39,470 bases of DNA from Burkholderia sp. E7m39. GTDB taxonomy: Bacteria > Pseudomonadota > Gammaproteobacteria > Burkholderiales > Burkholderiaceae. Below the pieces are notes generated by a model. It was not told the DNA's origin. It saw nothing but the letters and a program-made list of their open reading frames with translations, and searched no databases. A program made the position numbers and the translations under genes. The DNA is taken from positions 1 to 39,470 of the forward strand of contig BBSL01000079.1 in NCBI GenBank assembly GCA_001319865.1, read 5' to 3'. Below, piece by piece: positions 32,771 through 39,470 of the stretch (its first letter is position 1; every line of letters starts with the position of its first letter).

Positions 32771-34147
32771 ATGATGAACTCGCGGCGATTGATATATTTG
32801 TCGACGAAACCTGACACCGAGCTACGTGAATTTTTCGAGCAGCGCGACTGGAATGTCAGTCAGGTCCGGTCGGGCAAGGAATTGCGAAGGGCGGTAGAGA
32901 ATAATCCGGCGGCGGGAGGGCTGCTTGATCTGGCTGCAGGATTGCCGTCGGGCGAATACGATTTGCTTGAAGCGTGCTTGGCCATGCCGAATACCGGTTG
33001 GGTTGCAATTGTTTCGCCGGGACAACTGGCCCATGCCACGCTCAGGCATCTGGTACGCGACTACTGCTCGGATTACGTGACGACACCCGTTATTCCTGAA
33101 AGAGCGCTGCGAGCCGTCGGTCATGCACATGGAATGGTGACGCTTTCTGGTGAATCCCGGGAGGAATTTGCACATCAGGCTGTGGAAGGCGAAATGCTAG
33201 GGGCCTGTGAATCGATGCAAACCTTGTTTCGGTCTATCAAACGCATGGCTTCGACGGATGCGCCTGTCTTTATCGCGGGAGAGTCCGGGACAGGGAAAGA
33301 ACTGACTGCAGTGGCGATCCATCGCCGGTCTTCCCGGCGAGATGCTCCTTTTGTGGCCATCAATTGTGGTGCGATATCGCGTGACCTCGTCCAGTCCGAG
33401 CTCTTCGGGTATGAACGTGGAGCATTCACTGGCGCGACCCAACGCAAAATCGGCCGGGTCGAATCGGCGAATCACGGCACATTGTTCCTGGACGAAATCG
33501 GCGATCTTCCCGCTGACAGCCAGGCGAGCCTCTTGCGGTTTTTGCAGGAGCGCAAGATCGAGCGGCTTGGCGGATTTGAGTCAATCGACGTCGATGTGAG
33601 GATTATCTCCGCAACGCACGTTGATCTCGAGGCAGCCGTATCGGAAGGAAGGTTTCGCGAGGATCTCTATCATCGGCTCTGCGTGCTGCGCGTCGTCGAG
33701 CCTCCTCTGCGGGAGCGAGGTAACGACATTGAATTGCTTGCTCATCATCAGCTGGGTCAGCTCCGCAAGAGTGCGGGCAGGCGTATCCAGGGTTTTGCAC
33801 CTGATGCCATCGAGGCAATGTACAGGCATACGTGGCCTGGCAATATCCGGGAACTGGGAAATCGTATCCGGCGTGCAGTGGTGATGGCCGAGGGGCGGCT
33901 AATCGGTGCAAAGGATCTTGAACTGCTCACGGATCAAATACCTTTATCTTTGAGTTCAGTGAGAGAAGATGCTGAGCGAAAGGCGATTGAACAAGCATTG
34001 CTGCGGCATCGCGGGCGATATGGCGAAGCAGCAAACGATTTAGGTATCTCGCGAGTAACGCTCTATCGTCTTATGGAGATGTATCGGATGCGTGGTCCTG
34101 ACAGCGTCTGCGTCAAACCTCGCAAGCGCCGCTGTGACGCCGACTGA
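32771..34147 (+). CDS. VpsR-like sigma-54 dependent transcriptional activator
   Basis: A 458-residue enhancer-binding protein. The N-terminal domain (1-125) looks like a VpsR/FleQ-type degenerate receiver (RRLIYLSTKPDTELREFFEQ); a phospho-acceptor Asp is not evident at the expected place. The AAA+ domain has Walker A GESGTGKE (about 170), GAFTGA (about 217) for contacting sigma-54, Walker B TLFLDEIGDLP (about 236) and the sensor region RFREDLYHRLCVL. A Fis-type HTH (about 415-440: YGEAANDLGISRVTLYRLME) ends the protein. VpsR-like proteins control exopolysaccharide genes, often with c-di-GMP, which fits the neighbouring manC. The target is inferred. Confidence 0.9.
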   Translation: MMNSRRLIYLSTKPDTELREFFEQRDWNVSQVRSGKELRRAVENNPAAGGLLDLAAGLPSGEYDLLEACLAMPNTGWVAIVSPGQLAHATLRHLVRDYCSDYVTTPVIPERALRAVGHAHGMVTLSGESREEFAHQAVEGEMLGACESMQTLFRSIKRMASTDAPVFIAGESGTGKELTAVAIHRRSSRRDAPFVAINCGAISRDLVQSELFGYERGAFTGATQRKIGRVESANHGTLFLDEIGDLPADSQASLLRFLQERKIERLGGFESIDVDVRIISATHVDLEAAVSEGRFREDLYHRLCVLRVVEPPLRERGNDIELLAHHQLGQLRKSAGRRIQGFAPDAIEAMYRHTWPGNIRELGNRIRRAVVMAEGRLIGAKDLELLTDQIPLSLSSVREDAERKAIEQALLRHRGRYGEAANDLGISRVTLYRLMEMYRMRGPDSVCVKPRKRRCDAD

Positions 34148-34226
34148 GCCTCGCGACGGCTCAAGGCATTGGCGTATAACGCGTTGTCGTCGATCCTCTT
34201 GATGAGAACCCAGCAGAGGATTCAAT

Positions 34227-34248
34227 TGCCGGGGCGAGCGCCCCGGCA
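34227..34248. terminator. Hairpin between the activator and manC
   Basis: Arms TGCCGGGGCG (34227-34236) and CGCCCCGGCA (34239-34248) are perfectly complementary. It lies between two convergent genes and so could stop transcription from both sides, though it lacks a T-run. Confidence 0.55.
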
Positions 34249-34358
34249 GTGATACGGCCTCAGCTTGTTACCACCGCTGCCGATAGTTGAGATCGATGTA
34301 TCGGGAGATTTTCAGGGCACTCGCCGTGTTCCGCCTCCACGCGGCCGCGGCGTGAGTT

Positions 34359-35948
34359 TCAAGACCCTACACGCCCGTATTGATCGTCGAAGCGCACGAT
34401 ATCGTCCTCGCCGAGATACCCGCCCGATTGCACCTCGATGATTTCGAGCGGCGTCTTGCCCGGATTCTCCAGCCGGTGCTGCACGCCGAGCGGAATATAG
34501 GTCGACTGGTTCTCCGTGAGCAGGAACGTGTCGTCGCCGCGCGTCACGCGCGCCGTGCCGCGCACGACGATCCAGTGTTCCGCGCGATGGTGATGCATCT
34601 GCAGCGACAGCCGCCCGCCCGACTTTACGACGATCCGCTTGACCTGGAAGCGCTCGCCGCGATCGATCGAGTCGTAGCAGCCCCAGGGCCGCTCCACTTT
34701 CCGGTGCACTTTCGCTTCCGTGTGCTGCGCGGCATTCAGGCGGTTGACGACGGCCTTGACGTCCTGCACGCGGTCTTTCGCAGCGACCAGCACGGCGTCG
34801 GCCGTTTCGATCACCACCACGCCCGTCACGCCGACGCACGCGACGAGCCGTCCTTCCGAGTGCGCATAGGTGTCGCGCGCGCCTTCGAGCAGCACGCGGC
34901 CGCGCGCGACGTTGCCCGCGCTGTCTTTGGCGCTGATGTCCCACACGGCGTCCCATGCGCCGACGTCCGACCAGCCCGCTGTCAACGGCACGACGACGCC
35001 CGCGAGCCGCGGATCGTCACCGATGCGCTCCATCACCGCGTAGTCGATCGAATCGTTCGGACAGGCCGCGAATGCGCTGCGTTCGAGTTGCAGCGGGCCG
35101 TTGCTGCCTTCGCTGCCGAGAATGCGCGCGTTTTCATACGACGCGCTGCACGCGGCCGCGATATCCGGCCGGCAGGCGGCGATCGCGGCGAGCCACACCG
35201 ACGCGCGCATCACGAAGATGCCACTATTCCACCAGTACTCGCCCGAAGCCAGATAGCGTTCGGCTGTTTCCTGCGCGGGCTTTTCGACGAAGCGTCCGAT
35301 GGTCCGCGCGCCGCGCTCGTCGGCAGGCGCGCCCGTGCGGACGTAGCCATAGCCCGTTTCAGCGCGCTCGGGCGGCACGCCGAGCGCGACGATCGCGTCG
35401 CGCTGCGCATGTTGGATGGCCTGCTGCAGCGTCGCGATGAAGGCAGCGCCATCGACGATGAGATGATCGGCGGGCATCACGACGAGAACGGGGTCTTCGC
35501 CAGCCGGTGCATCCGCGAGCGCGGCGAGCGCCGCCACCGTGAGCGCGGGCGCGGTATTGCGCGGCGCCGGTTCCAGGATCACGCGTGCATCGCAACCGCT
35601 GCGTTCGAGCCGCTCGTTCGTCGCGAGCCGAAGCTCTTCGCTGCACACGACGAGCGTCGGCCGCATGCGGGCGACATGCGGCGCGGCATGGGGCACGACA
35701 TGGGGCACGACATGGGGCGCCCCATGGCCGGGCGTCGGCGCGCGCAAGCCTTGCGCTCTGCGCAGCGTCGCTTCGAGCAGCGACTCGTCGCCTGTCAGGC
35801 CGATCAGTTGCTTCGGGCATTGCTCGCGCGACAGCGGCCACAGGCGCGTGCCCGAGCCGCCCGCCAGCACGACAGGCTGAACGATGCAGGCAGGCTGTGT
35901 ATCGTCCGAAAGCCGATCCGGTGCGATTGCTTCTGCAATGACCTTCAT
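34359..35948 (-). CDS. manC: Mannose-1-phosphate guanylyltransferase / mannose-6-phosphate isomerase
   Basis: A 529-residue bifunctional-type enzyme making GDP-mannose for exopolysaccharide. The N-terminal nucleotidyltransferase (residues 25-370) has the signature VVLAGGSGTRLWPLSREQCP-KQ and the later FVEKP and WNSGIFVM motifs. The C-terminal cupin (about 419-525) has WGCYDSIDRGERFQVKRIVV, HHHRAEHWIVVRGTA and YIPLGVQHRLENPGK. A GGAGG sequence lies five bases before the ATG. An odd insertion of PHVV-type repeats (three 12-bp units, 35687-35722) lies near residues 76-90. A broken second copy of the 3' part lies at 16500-16850. Confidence 0.94.
   Translation of the reverse strand: MKVIAEAIAPDRLSDDTQPACIVQPVVLAGGSGTRLWPLSREQCPKQLIGLTGDESLLEATLRRAQGLRAPTPGHGAPHVVPHVVPHAAPHVARMRPTLVVCSEELRLATNERLERSGCDARVILEPAPRNTAPALTVAALAALADAPAGEDPVLVVMPADHLIVDGAAFIATLQQAIQHAQRDAIVALGVPPERAETGYGYVRTGAPADERGARTIGRFVEKPAQETAERYLASGEYWWNSGIFVMRASVWLAAIAACRPDIAAACSASYENARILGSEGSNGPLQLERSAFAACPNDSIDYAVMERIGDDPRLAGVVVPLTAGWSDVGAWDAVWDISAKDSAGNVARGRVLLEGARDTYAHSEGRLVACVGVTGVVVIETADAVLVAAKDRVQDVKAVVNRLNAAQHTEAKVHRKVERPWGCYDSIDRGERFQVKRIVVKSGGRLSLQMHHHRAEHWIVVRGTARVTRGDDTFLLTENQSTYIPLGVQHRLENPGKTPLEIIEVQSGGYLGEDDIVRFDDQYGRVGS
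35687..35722. repeat. 12-bp tandem repeat within manC
   Basis: CATGGGGCACGA occurs twice in tandem, followed by CATGGGGCGCCC. In the minus-strand reading frame this gives repeated P-H-V-V / P-H-A-A units. Changes in copy number would keep the frame. Confidence 0.75.
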
Positions 35949-36090
35949 TTTTCCTCCGGTGGCGCGCGGTCGGAAAGTGTGACGCAGCGCAGTTTGGTCT
36001 GGCTATTGAAACAGTCGTCACGCGGAATTTCTGTGCGTCGCGGCACAAAGCGCCGAAGGGCAGGCTCGAAGCAGATCGATCGAATGTTCT

Positions 36091-36120
36091 CAAAGCAAAA
36101 GCCCTCGTCTCGACGAGGGC
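36091..36120 (-). terminator. Rho-independent terminator of the cupin-like gene
   Basis: Read on the minus strand, GCCCTCGTC (36112-36120) and GACGAGGGC (36101-36109) form a 9-bp stem with a 2-base loop, followed by TTTTGCTTTG. It lies 68 bases after the stop of the 36189 gene. Confidence 0.75.
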
Positions 36121-36188
36121 CATGGCAACCAGGCTGAGGGGCTGTCTAACGTGACGCGCCCTCAACGGGTCAAGCGACTGGTTCGAGA

Positions 36189-37103
36189 CTAACCGCCTCG
36201 ATGCAGCGCCGATCTAATAGCTCGCTGGGCGGACTGGGCCGTCGAATACGCCATGGCCTTGGCGCGATCGCGCACCGCACTTCGACCAGGCGGACAGGGG
36301 TTGAGTCCAAGTTTTCTGAGGTAATAGTTGGCGCGATAGACATCTTTTCGCATCGAGTCGACGAACTGGAAGTTGACGCTCAGTGTCACCGAAATATTGT
36401 TATCGTTCTTCAACCAGTGCGGGCAGTTGACAGGAACGTGTACGCCATTTCCCGGGGCCAGCCTGTATAACTGCGCCCGGTCCTGCAGTTCGGGTCGATA
36501 GTTCGGCGCGTTATTGTCCTTCGTCCAGAACCGCTCGATTTCCACCTCCGGAAGAACCTGCCGGTCTTCCCGATCGAACAGATACAAATCCTTTTCGCCG
36601 TGGATCTGAAGAATGAAATTGCACTCGCGATCGATGTGATAGGCCGTCACCCGCCTGGGTGACGTTATGAAAATAATGATCTCTTCGTTCCTGATCTTCG
36701 ATTCGATGTCGCCGCCAATCATATGCTTGACCTCGGCGATCGCCTGCCTGTACAGATCGGTGTAGGCGGGGTCTTTTTGCGCGTCCCGGAGGATAAACCA
36801 GGCGTTTGAATCGTCCAGTTGCCTCAACGCGTCCATCGGCGAGAACGCATGATTCGTATCTTTCCATTTCTGCCCAGGAACGACGTCGCCCATGTCGTAA
36901 TAGAGATCAGACGGGCGCGTTTTCATGGTTCGCTCCGTCAGGTCCATTAATTGATGGAGCTGGAAGCGCGGATGGGATGCCAGGTGGTGGGCGACCTCGA
37001 AGCTCTTGCGCTCGAAACATGCCCGAAACACTGAAGCATCGGCGTCGATCCACTTATCGGGCACTGTCGCATCAGCGACCAGGGAATCGGGGGAGATGTC
37101 CAT
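36189..37103 (-). CDS. Cupin/JmjC-like domain protein
   Basis: A 304-residue protein resembling cupin-like (cupin_8/JmjC) Fe(II)/2-oxoglutarate oxygenases. A likely metal-binding HxD lies in TAYHIDRECNFILQIHGEKD (near residue 155), with the second His in GVHVPVNCPHWLKN (near 225). LFDREDRQVLP and SVTLSVNFQ supply typical beta strands. Without the 2-oxoglutarate-binding Arg/Lys being certain, the enzyme activity is not proven. It stands between manC and the acyltransferase on the same strand with its own terminator, so it may take part in polysaccharide or membrane modification. Confidence 0.75.
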   Translation of the reverse strand: MDISPDSLVADATVPDKWIDADASVFRACFERKSFEVAHHLASHPRFQLHQLMDLTERTMKTRPSDLYYDMGDVVPGQKWKDTNHAFSPMDALRQLDDSNAWFILRDAQKDPAYTDLYRQAIAEVKHMIGGDIESKIRNEEIIIFITSPRRVTAYHIDRECNFILQIHGEKDLYLFDREDRQVLPEVEIERFWTKDNNAPNYRPELQDRAQLYRLAPGNGVHVPVNCPHWLKNDNNISVTLSVNFQFVDSMRKDVYRANYYLRKLGLNPCPPGRSAVRDRAKAMAYSTAQSAQRAIRSALHRGG

Positions 37104-37417
37104 GCGATTGTTCCTTGCAGTCAGGTGGTTGAGGGGGAACGAGATCCGCTAGCGCCAGAATCGAACGCCACTGCATGGGTGGAAGCTGCAGGAATCGTAC
37201 ACCTGAGGCAAAGCCGATCACACTTCGGATCTCACGCGTTCGGTTCGCTAGCGCACCCTCTGGCGGGCCGTCGCAATGCCTGAAAAGGTAGCGTTCTGTG
37301 GCGATGACGCATCATTGACGGTCTGCACGTCGATGTTGAATGTTCAGCACGGCAACGACTTCGCGCATGCCAGAAGCGAGCGGCCATCGGCCCGCGCTCA
37401 CAGCGCACCTGTCTTCC
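37104..37417. other. Intergenic region between acyltransferase and cupin genes
   Basis: About 310 bases, with no supported gene or clear terminator. It would contain the promoter of the cupin-like gene on the minus strand. Confidence 0.4.
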
Positions 37418-38473
37418 TTACCTCACACGATAAGGCGCTTCGTTACTCGCGGGCGCATTGACGAGACGCTTGACGTTGATCAGACGACGCATCAAGCGTT
37501 GCAACGGCTTGTCAATGTACCGATAGACGGCGCAACCAAGCGCGGAGGCAGCCACGATCGCGAGGGTCATGCCCGCTGGCGAGCGCACATCGAAACCATG
37601 CGCGACTTTGGGAATGAGCTTGCGCATCCCCTCGACGACGAACGGGTGACTGAGATAGATGGCATAGCTCGCGTCGCCGAGATACAGCAAGCCGCGCGTG
37701 AGCGCACTGTCTATCAGAAGGTCTTCGAGACTTAACGTGCTCATCAGCAGCAGGCAGGTGGGCAGGCCGTTTCCCAGAAGCGGGGAGATGTCCGGCCATG
37801 CGCGTTCGACCCAGGTCATCAGGCAGTACATGGCAACGACTCCGGGCGCCGCCAGCGCGACGGGAATGCGCACCCCCTTCTTCCATGCGTACCATACGGC
37901 GAACCCTAGCGGGAATTCGAGCACCCGGTCGTACGCGAGAACTGCGACGACCGCGTCGTCGGAATGCACAAGATTCGCCACCAGGAAGAGCCCGGCGAGC
38001 AGCAGGGCGATCGCCGCGAGTACGAACGACAGGCGCCGCCGGAACCACCATAGCGCAAGTGCCGAAGCCGCGTAGAACAGCATCTCGTAGTTCAGTGTCC
38101 AGCCGACGAACAGCATTGGAAATACATGGCCGCTTGCTTTCCTGTACGGAATGAAAAAGAGCGACTTCAGCAGTTCAGGGATGTTGGCCGTCGTCGAATT
38201 GAAAAGATCAGGCTTGAGCAGGGCGCCGAAAAACACCAGCAGCGTCGCGAGCCAATAGAGCGGCACGATCCGCACGACGCGGCTGACGATGAAGTCGCGT
38301 ACGCTGACCGTGCTGGCTTCGAGCGCGAGTGCAATCACAAAGCCACTTAGTACGAAGAATACGTCGACGCGAAACTGGCCGAATACCTGGCCGTCCTGTA
38401 TCAGGACATGGTGCACGACGACAGTCGTCGCTGTCACCCCGCGAAGGGTCCGTATGGAATTCAGCCGGCGCAT
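37418..38473 (-). CDS. Acyltransferase 3 (OafA/YrhL-type) membrane protein
   Basis: A 351-residue integral membrane O-acyltransferase that would acetylate surface polysaccharide. The N-terminal motif LNSIRTLRGVTATTVVVHHV corresponds to the family's L-R-G-x-x-A-x-x-V-x-x-x-H with the key His. VDVFFVLSGFVIAL and RIVPLYWLATLLVFF follow. About ten hydrophobic helices run to the C-terminus, with SYAIYLSHPFVVEGMRKL near residue 275. It lacks a C-terminal SGNH domain. Its neighbours manC and galE favour exopolysaccharide decoration. Confidence 0.9.
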   Translation of the reverse strand: MRRLNSIRTLRGVTATTVVVHHVLIQDGQVFGQFRVDVFFVLSGFVIALALEASTVSVRDFIVSRVVRIVPLYWLATLLVFFGALLKPDLFNSTTANIPELLKSLFFIPYRKASGHVFPMLFVGWTLNYEMLFYAASALALWWFRRRLSFVLAAIALLLAGLFLVANLVHSDDAVVAVLAYDRVLEFPLGFAVWYAWKKGVRIPVALAAPGVVAMYCLMTWVERAWPDISPLLGNGLPTCLLLMSTLSLEDLLIDSALTRGLLYLGDASYAIYLSHPFVVEGMRKLIPKVAHGFDVRSPAGMTLAIVAASALGCAVYRYIDKPLQRLMRRLINVKRLVNAPASNEAPYRVR

Positions 38474-39257
38474 CGCTCATCCATTGATCAGTCAATCACA
38501 CCTGACGCTCGGTGCCTGGCGTGATGGGGCACGCGTGCTGGGGAACGCCATACCGACGCAGCAGTCACAAAAAACGCTGAAGGTAACGCGTCAGTTACGG
38601 TCTACTTACGAGGTCGTGCATCGCTGCTTGCGCATCACTCCGTCATCGGCGCGTCGGCTTCTGTCTTGCGATCGTGGTACTGAATGATGCGGAACCGGGG
38701 TGTCGCGTAATCGAATCAGCGGCTGTTTTCCGGAAGAAAGGAAGGCAAACAGCACACGAATGATCACACGCGACGGTCCATTGGCGGATGGTAGTATTTA
38801 CGTGGAAGTGCTACCGTTCGGTGCCGTACAGACCCCTCGTCGGCAAATTCGCCCGGTACGGTTGACAGCGACCGCAGACAGATTGCTGCTTACGCAACCA
38901 GTAGGCCGACGCACGCCGGCTGCGGATCGAAAGCGTCTGGCTGGACCCGCTCGGTGCCATGCATGCCGTTTTCTGCCGTGTCGATGAATTGACACGCTCG
39001 ATCGCCGCACATTTTAAAAGGCCGGGAAGCGGCGCTTGGGACGCGAATGTCGGTCATATCCGGCTTCTCGGCAGCTGCACGAAAAACCTGAGGACGAGGC
39101 GAGGAGAGGTCGAAGGCTGCGGCATCGCGGGGTGCCGCTGCTGCCTGAGATGGATTGCGAGGTAGGGTCGCTGCAGGCAGTGGTTGATGCGTGCGGTGTT
39201 ATCCGCTGATTGGGATGCCGCCGCAGCGACGCGCATCCCCACGTACTTACAGGCGCC
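38474..39257. other. Intergenic region downstream of galE
   Basis: About 780 bases with no supported gene. Open frames of up to 130 codons occur on both strands but lack domain signals or ribosome-binding sites. It probably holds the acyltransferase promoter. Confidence 0.4.
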
Positions 39258-39470
39258 TTATTGGAATCCGCGCGGGTTCTGCGCCTGCCAGCGCCAATGG
39301 TCGGCGCACATGCGCTCGATCCCGTATTGCGCCTGCCAGCCGATAACGTCGAGCGCCTTGGCCGGATTCGCGAAGCACTGCGCGACATCGCCAGGACGGC
39401 GCGCGACGATTTCATACGGCACTGGCTTGCCCGATGCCTTCTCGAACGCCTTGACCACTTCGATCACGCT
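39258..39470 (-). CDS. galE: UDP-glucose 4-epimerase, 3' end (partial)
   Basis: The C-terminal 70 residues of GalE run off the right edge of the window. [38 protein letters not shown] and [13 protein letters not shown] are the typical end of this SDR-family enzyme, which interconverts UDP-glucose and UDP-galactose. The gene starts outside the window, on the minus strand. Its presence beside manC and an acyltransferase supports a polysaccharide locus. Confidence 0.92.
   Translation of the reverse strand, partial: SVIEVVKAFEKASGKPVPYEIVARRPGDVAQCFANPAKALDVIGWQAQYGIERMCADHWRWQAQNPRGFQ

Noticed and set aside
32530..32817. Short overlapping frames on both strands before the sigma-54 activator
   Set aside because: Both lack ribosome-binding sites and motifs, and they overlap the true start of the activator.
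34380..36137. 585-codon plus-strand open frame opposite manC
   Set aside because: manC on the other strand has full domain support and a ribosome-binding site. The plus-strand frame is an Arg/Ala/His-rich shadow.
1..39470. CRISPR array, tRNA or rRNA genes
   Set aside because: No regularly spaced identical repeats and no recognisable tRNA or rRNA segments were seen on either strand.

Overview
The window looks like a chromosome or megaplasmid segment of a Burkholderiaceae member (Burkholderia / Paraburkholderia / Caballeronia type). The evidence is high GC content, IS66 and IS256 elements of beta-proteobacterial style, a Flp/Tad pilus locus with the order flp-cpaA-ATPase-cpaB-cpaC, a manC of the fused GDP-mannose type and a VpsR-like sigma-54 activator. 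The genus is inferred; no rRNA or tRNA gene is visible.

Region 1 (1-8.9 kb) is a mobile-element pile-up. A minus-strand cassette (DUF5372 fragment, HTH protein, small accessory protein, large serine recombinase) is cut at its 5' end by a decayed IS66 element. That element was in turn interrupted by a second, intact IS66 element: 4424-6998, with 8-bp target duplications and matching terminal inverted repeats. A broken IS256-family transposase follows.

Region 2 (8.9-17.4 kb) is a low-density accessory region made of small genes, repeats and gene debris. Its most striking content is six paralogous genes for 36-39 residue proteins, each a single hydrophobic helix followed by a short arginine/lysine tail. 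They align without gaps, share invariant Gly18, Met21, Arg32 and Arg33, and each has its own Shine-Dalgarno sequence. Four of them form two duplicated pairs, each ended by a hairpin and followed by the 3' remnant of the same convergent membrane-protein gene. The region also holds a ParB-like protein with two HTH repeats, a NERD-like protein, hairpin-containing direct repeats, and remnants of a chemotaxis receptor and of manC.

Region 3 (17.2-31.2 kb) is a complete-looking Flp/Tad pilus locus on the plus strand: flp pilin, cpaA prepilin peptidase, an AAA+ ATPase, cpaB, cpaC secretin, a lipoprotein, tadG, two tadE, cpaE/tadZ, cpaF/tadA, tadB and tadC. The tadC gene carries a one-base frameshift in an A6 tract. 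A MarR-family regulator follows. Upstream of flp lie two 27-bp repeats that look like OmpR-family operator sites, and a 15-bp inverted repeat.

Region 4 (31.3-39.5 kb) holds an isoprenylcysteine-methyltransferase-like membrane protein and a VpsR-like sigma-54 activator. On the minus strand are manC (GDP-mannose synthesis), a cupin/JmjC-like protein, an acyltransferase-3 membrane protein and the 3' end of galE. Together these suggest exopolysaccharide synthesis and decoration under sigma-54 control, beside a surface adhesion pilus.
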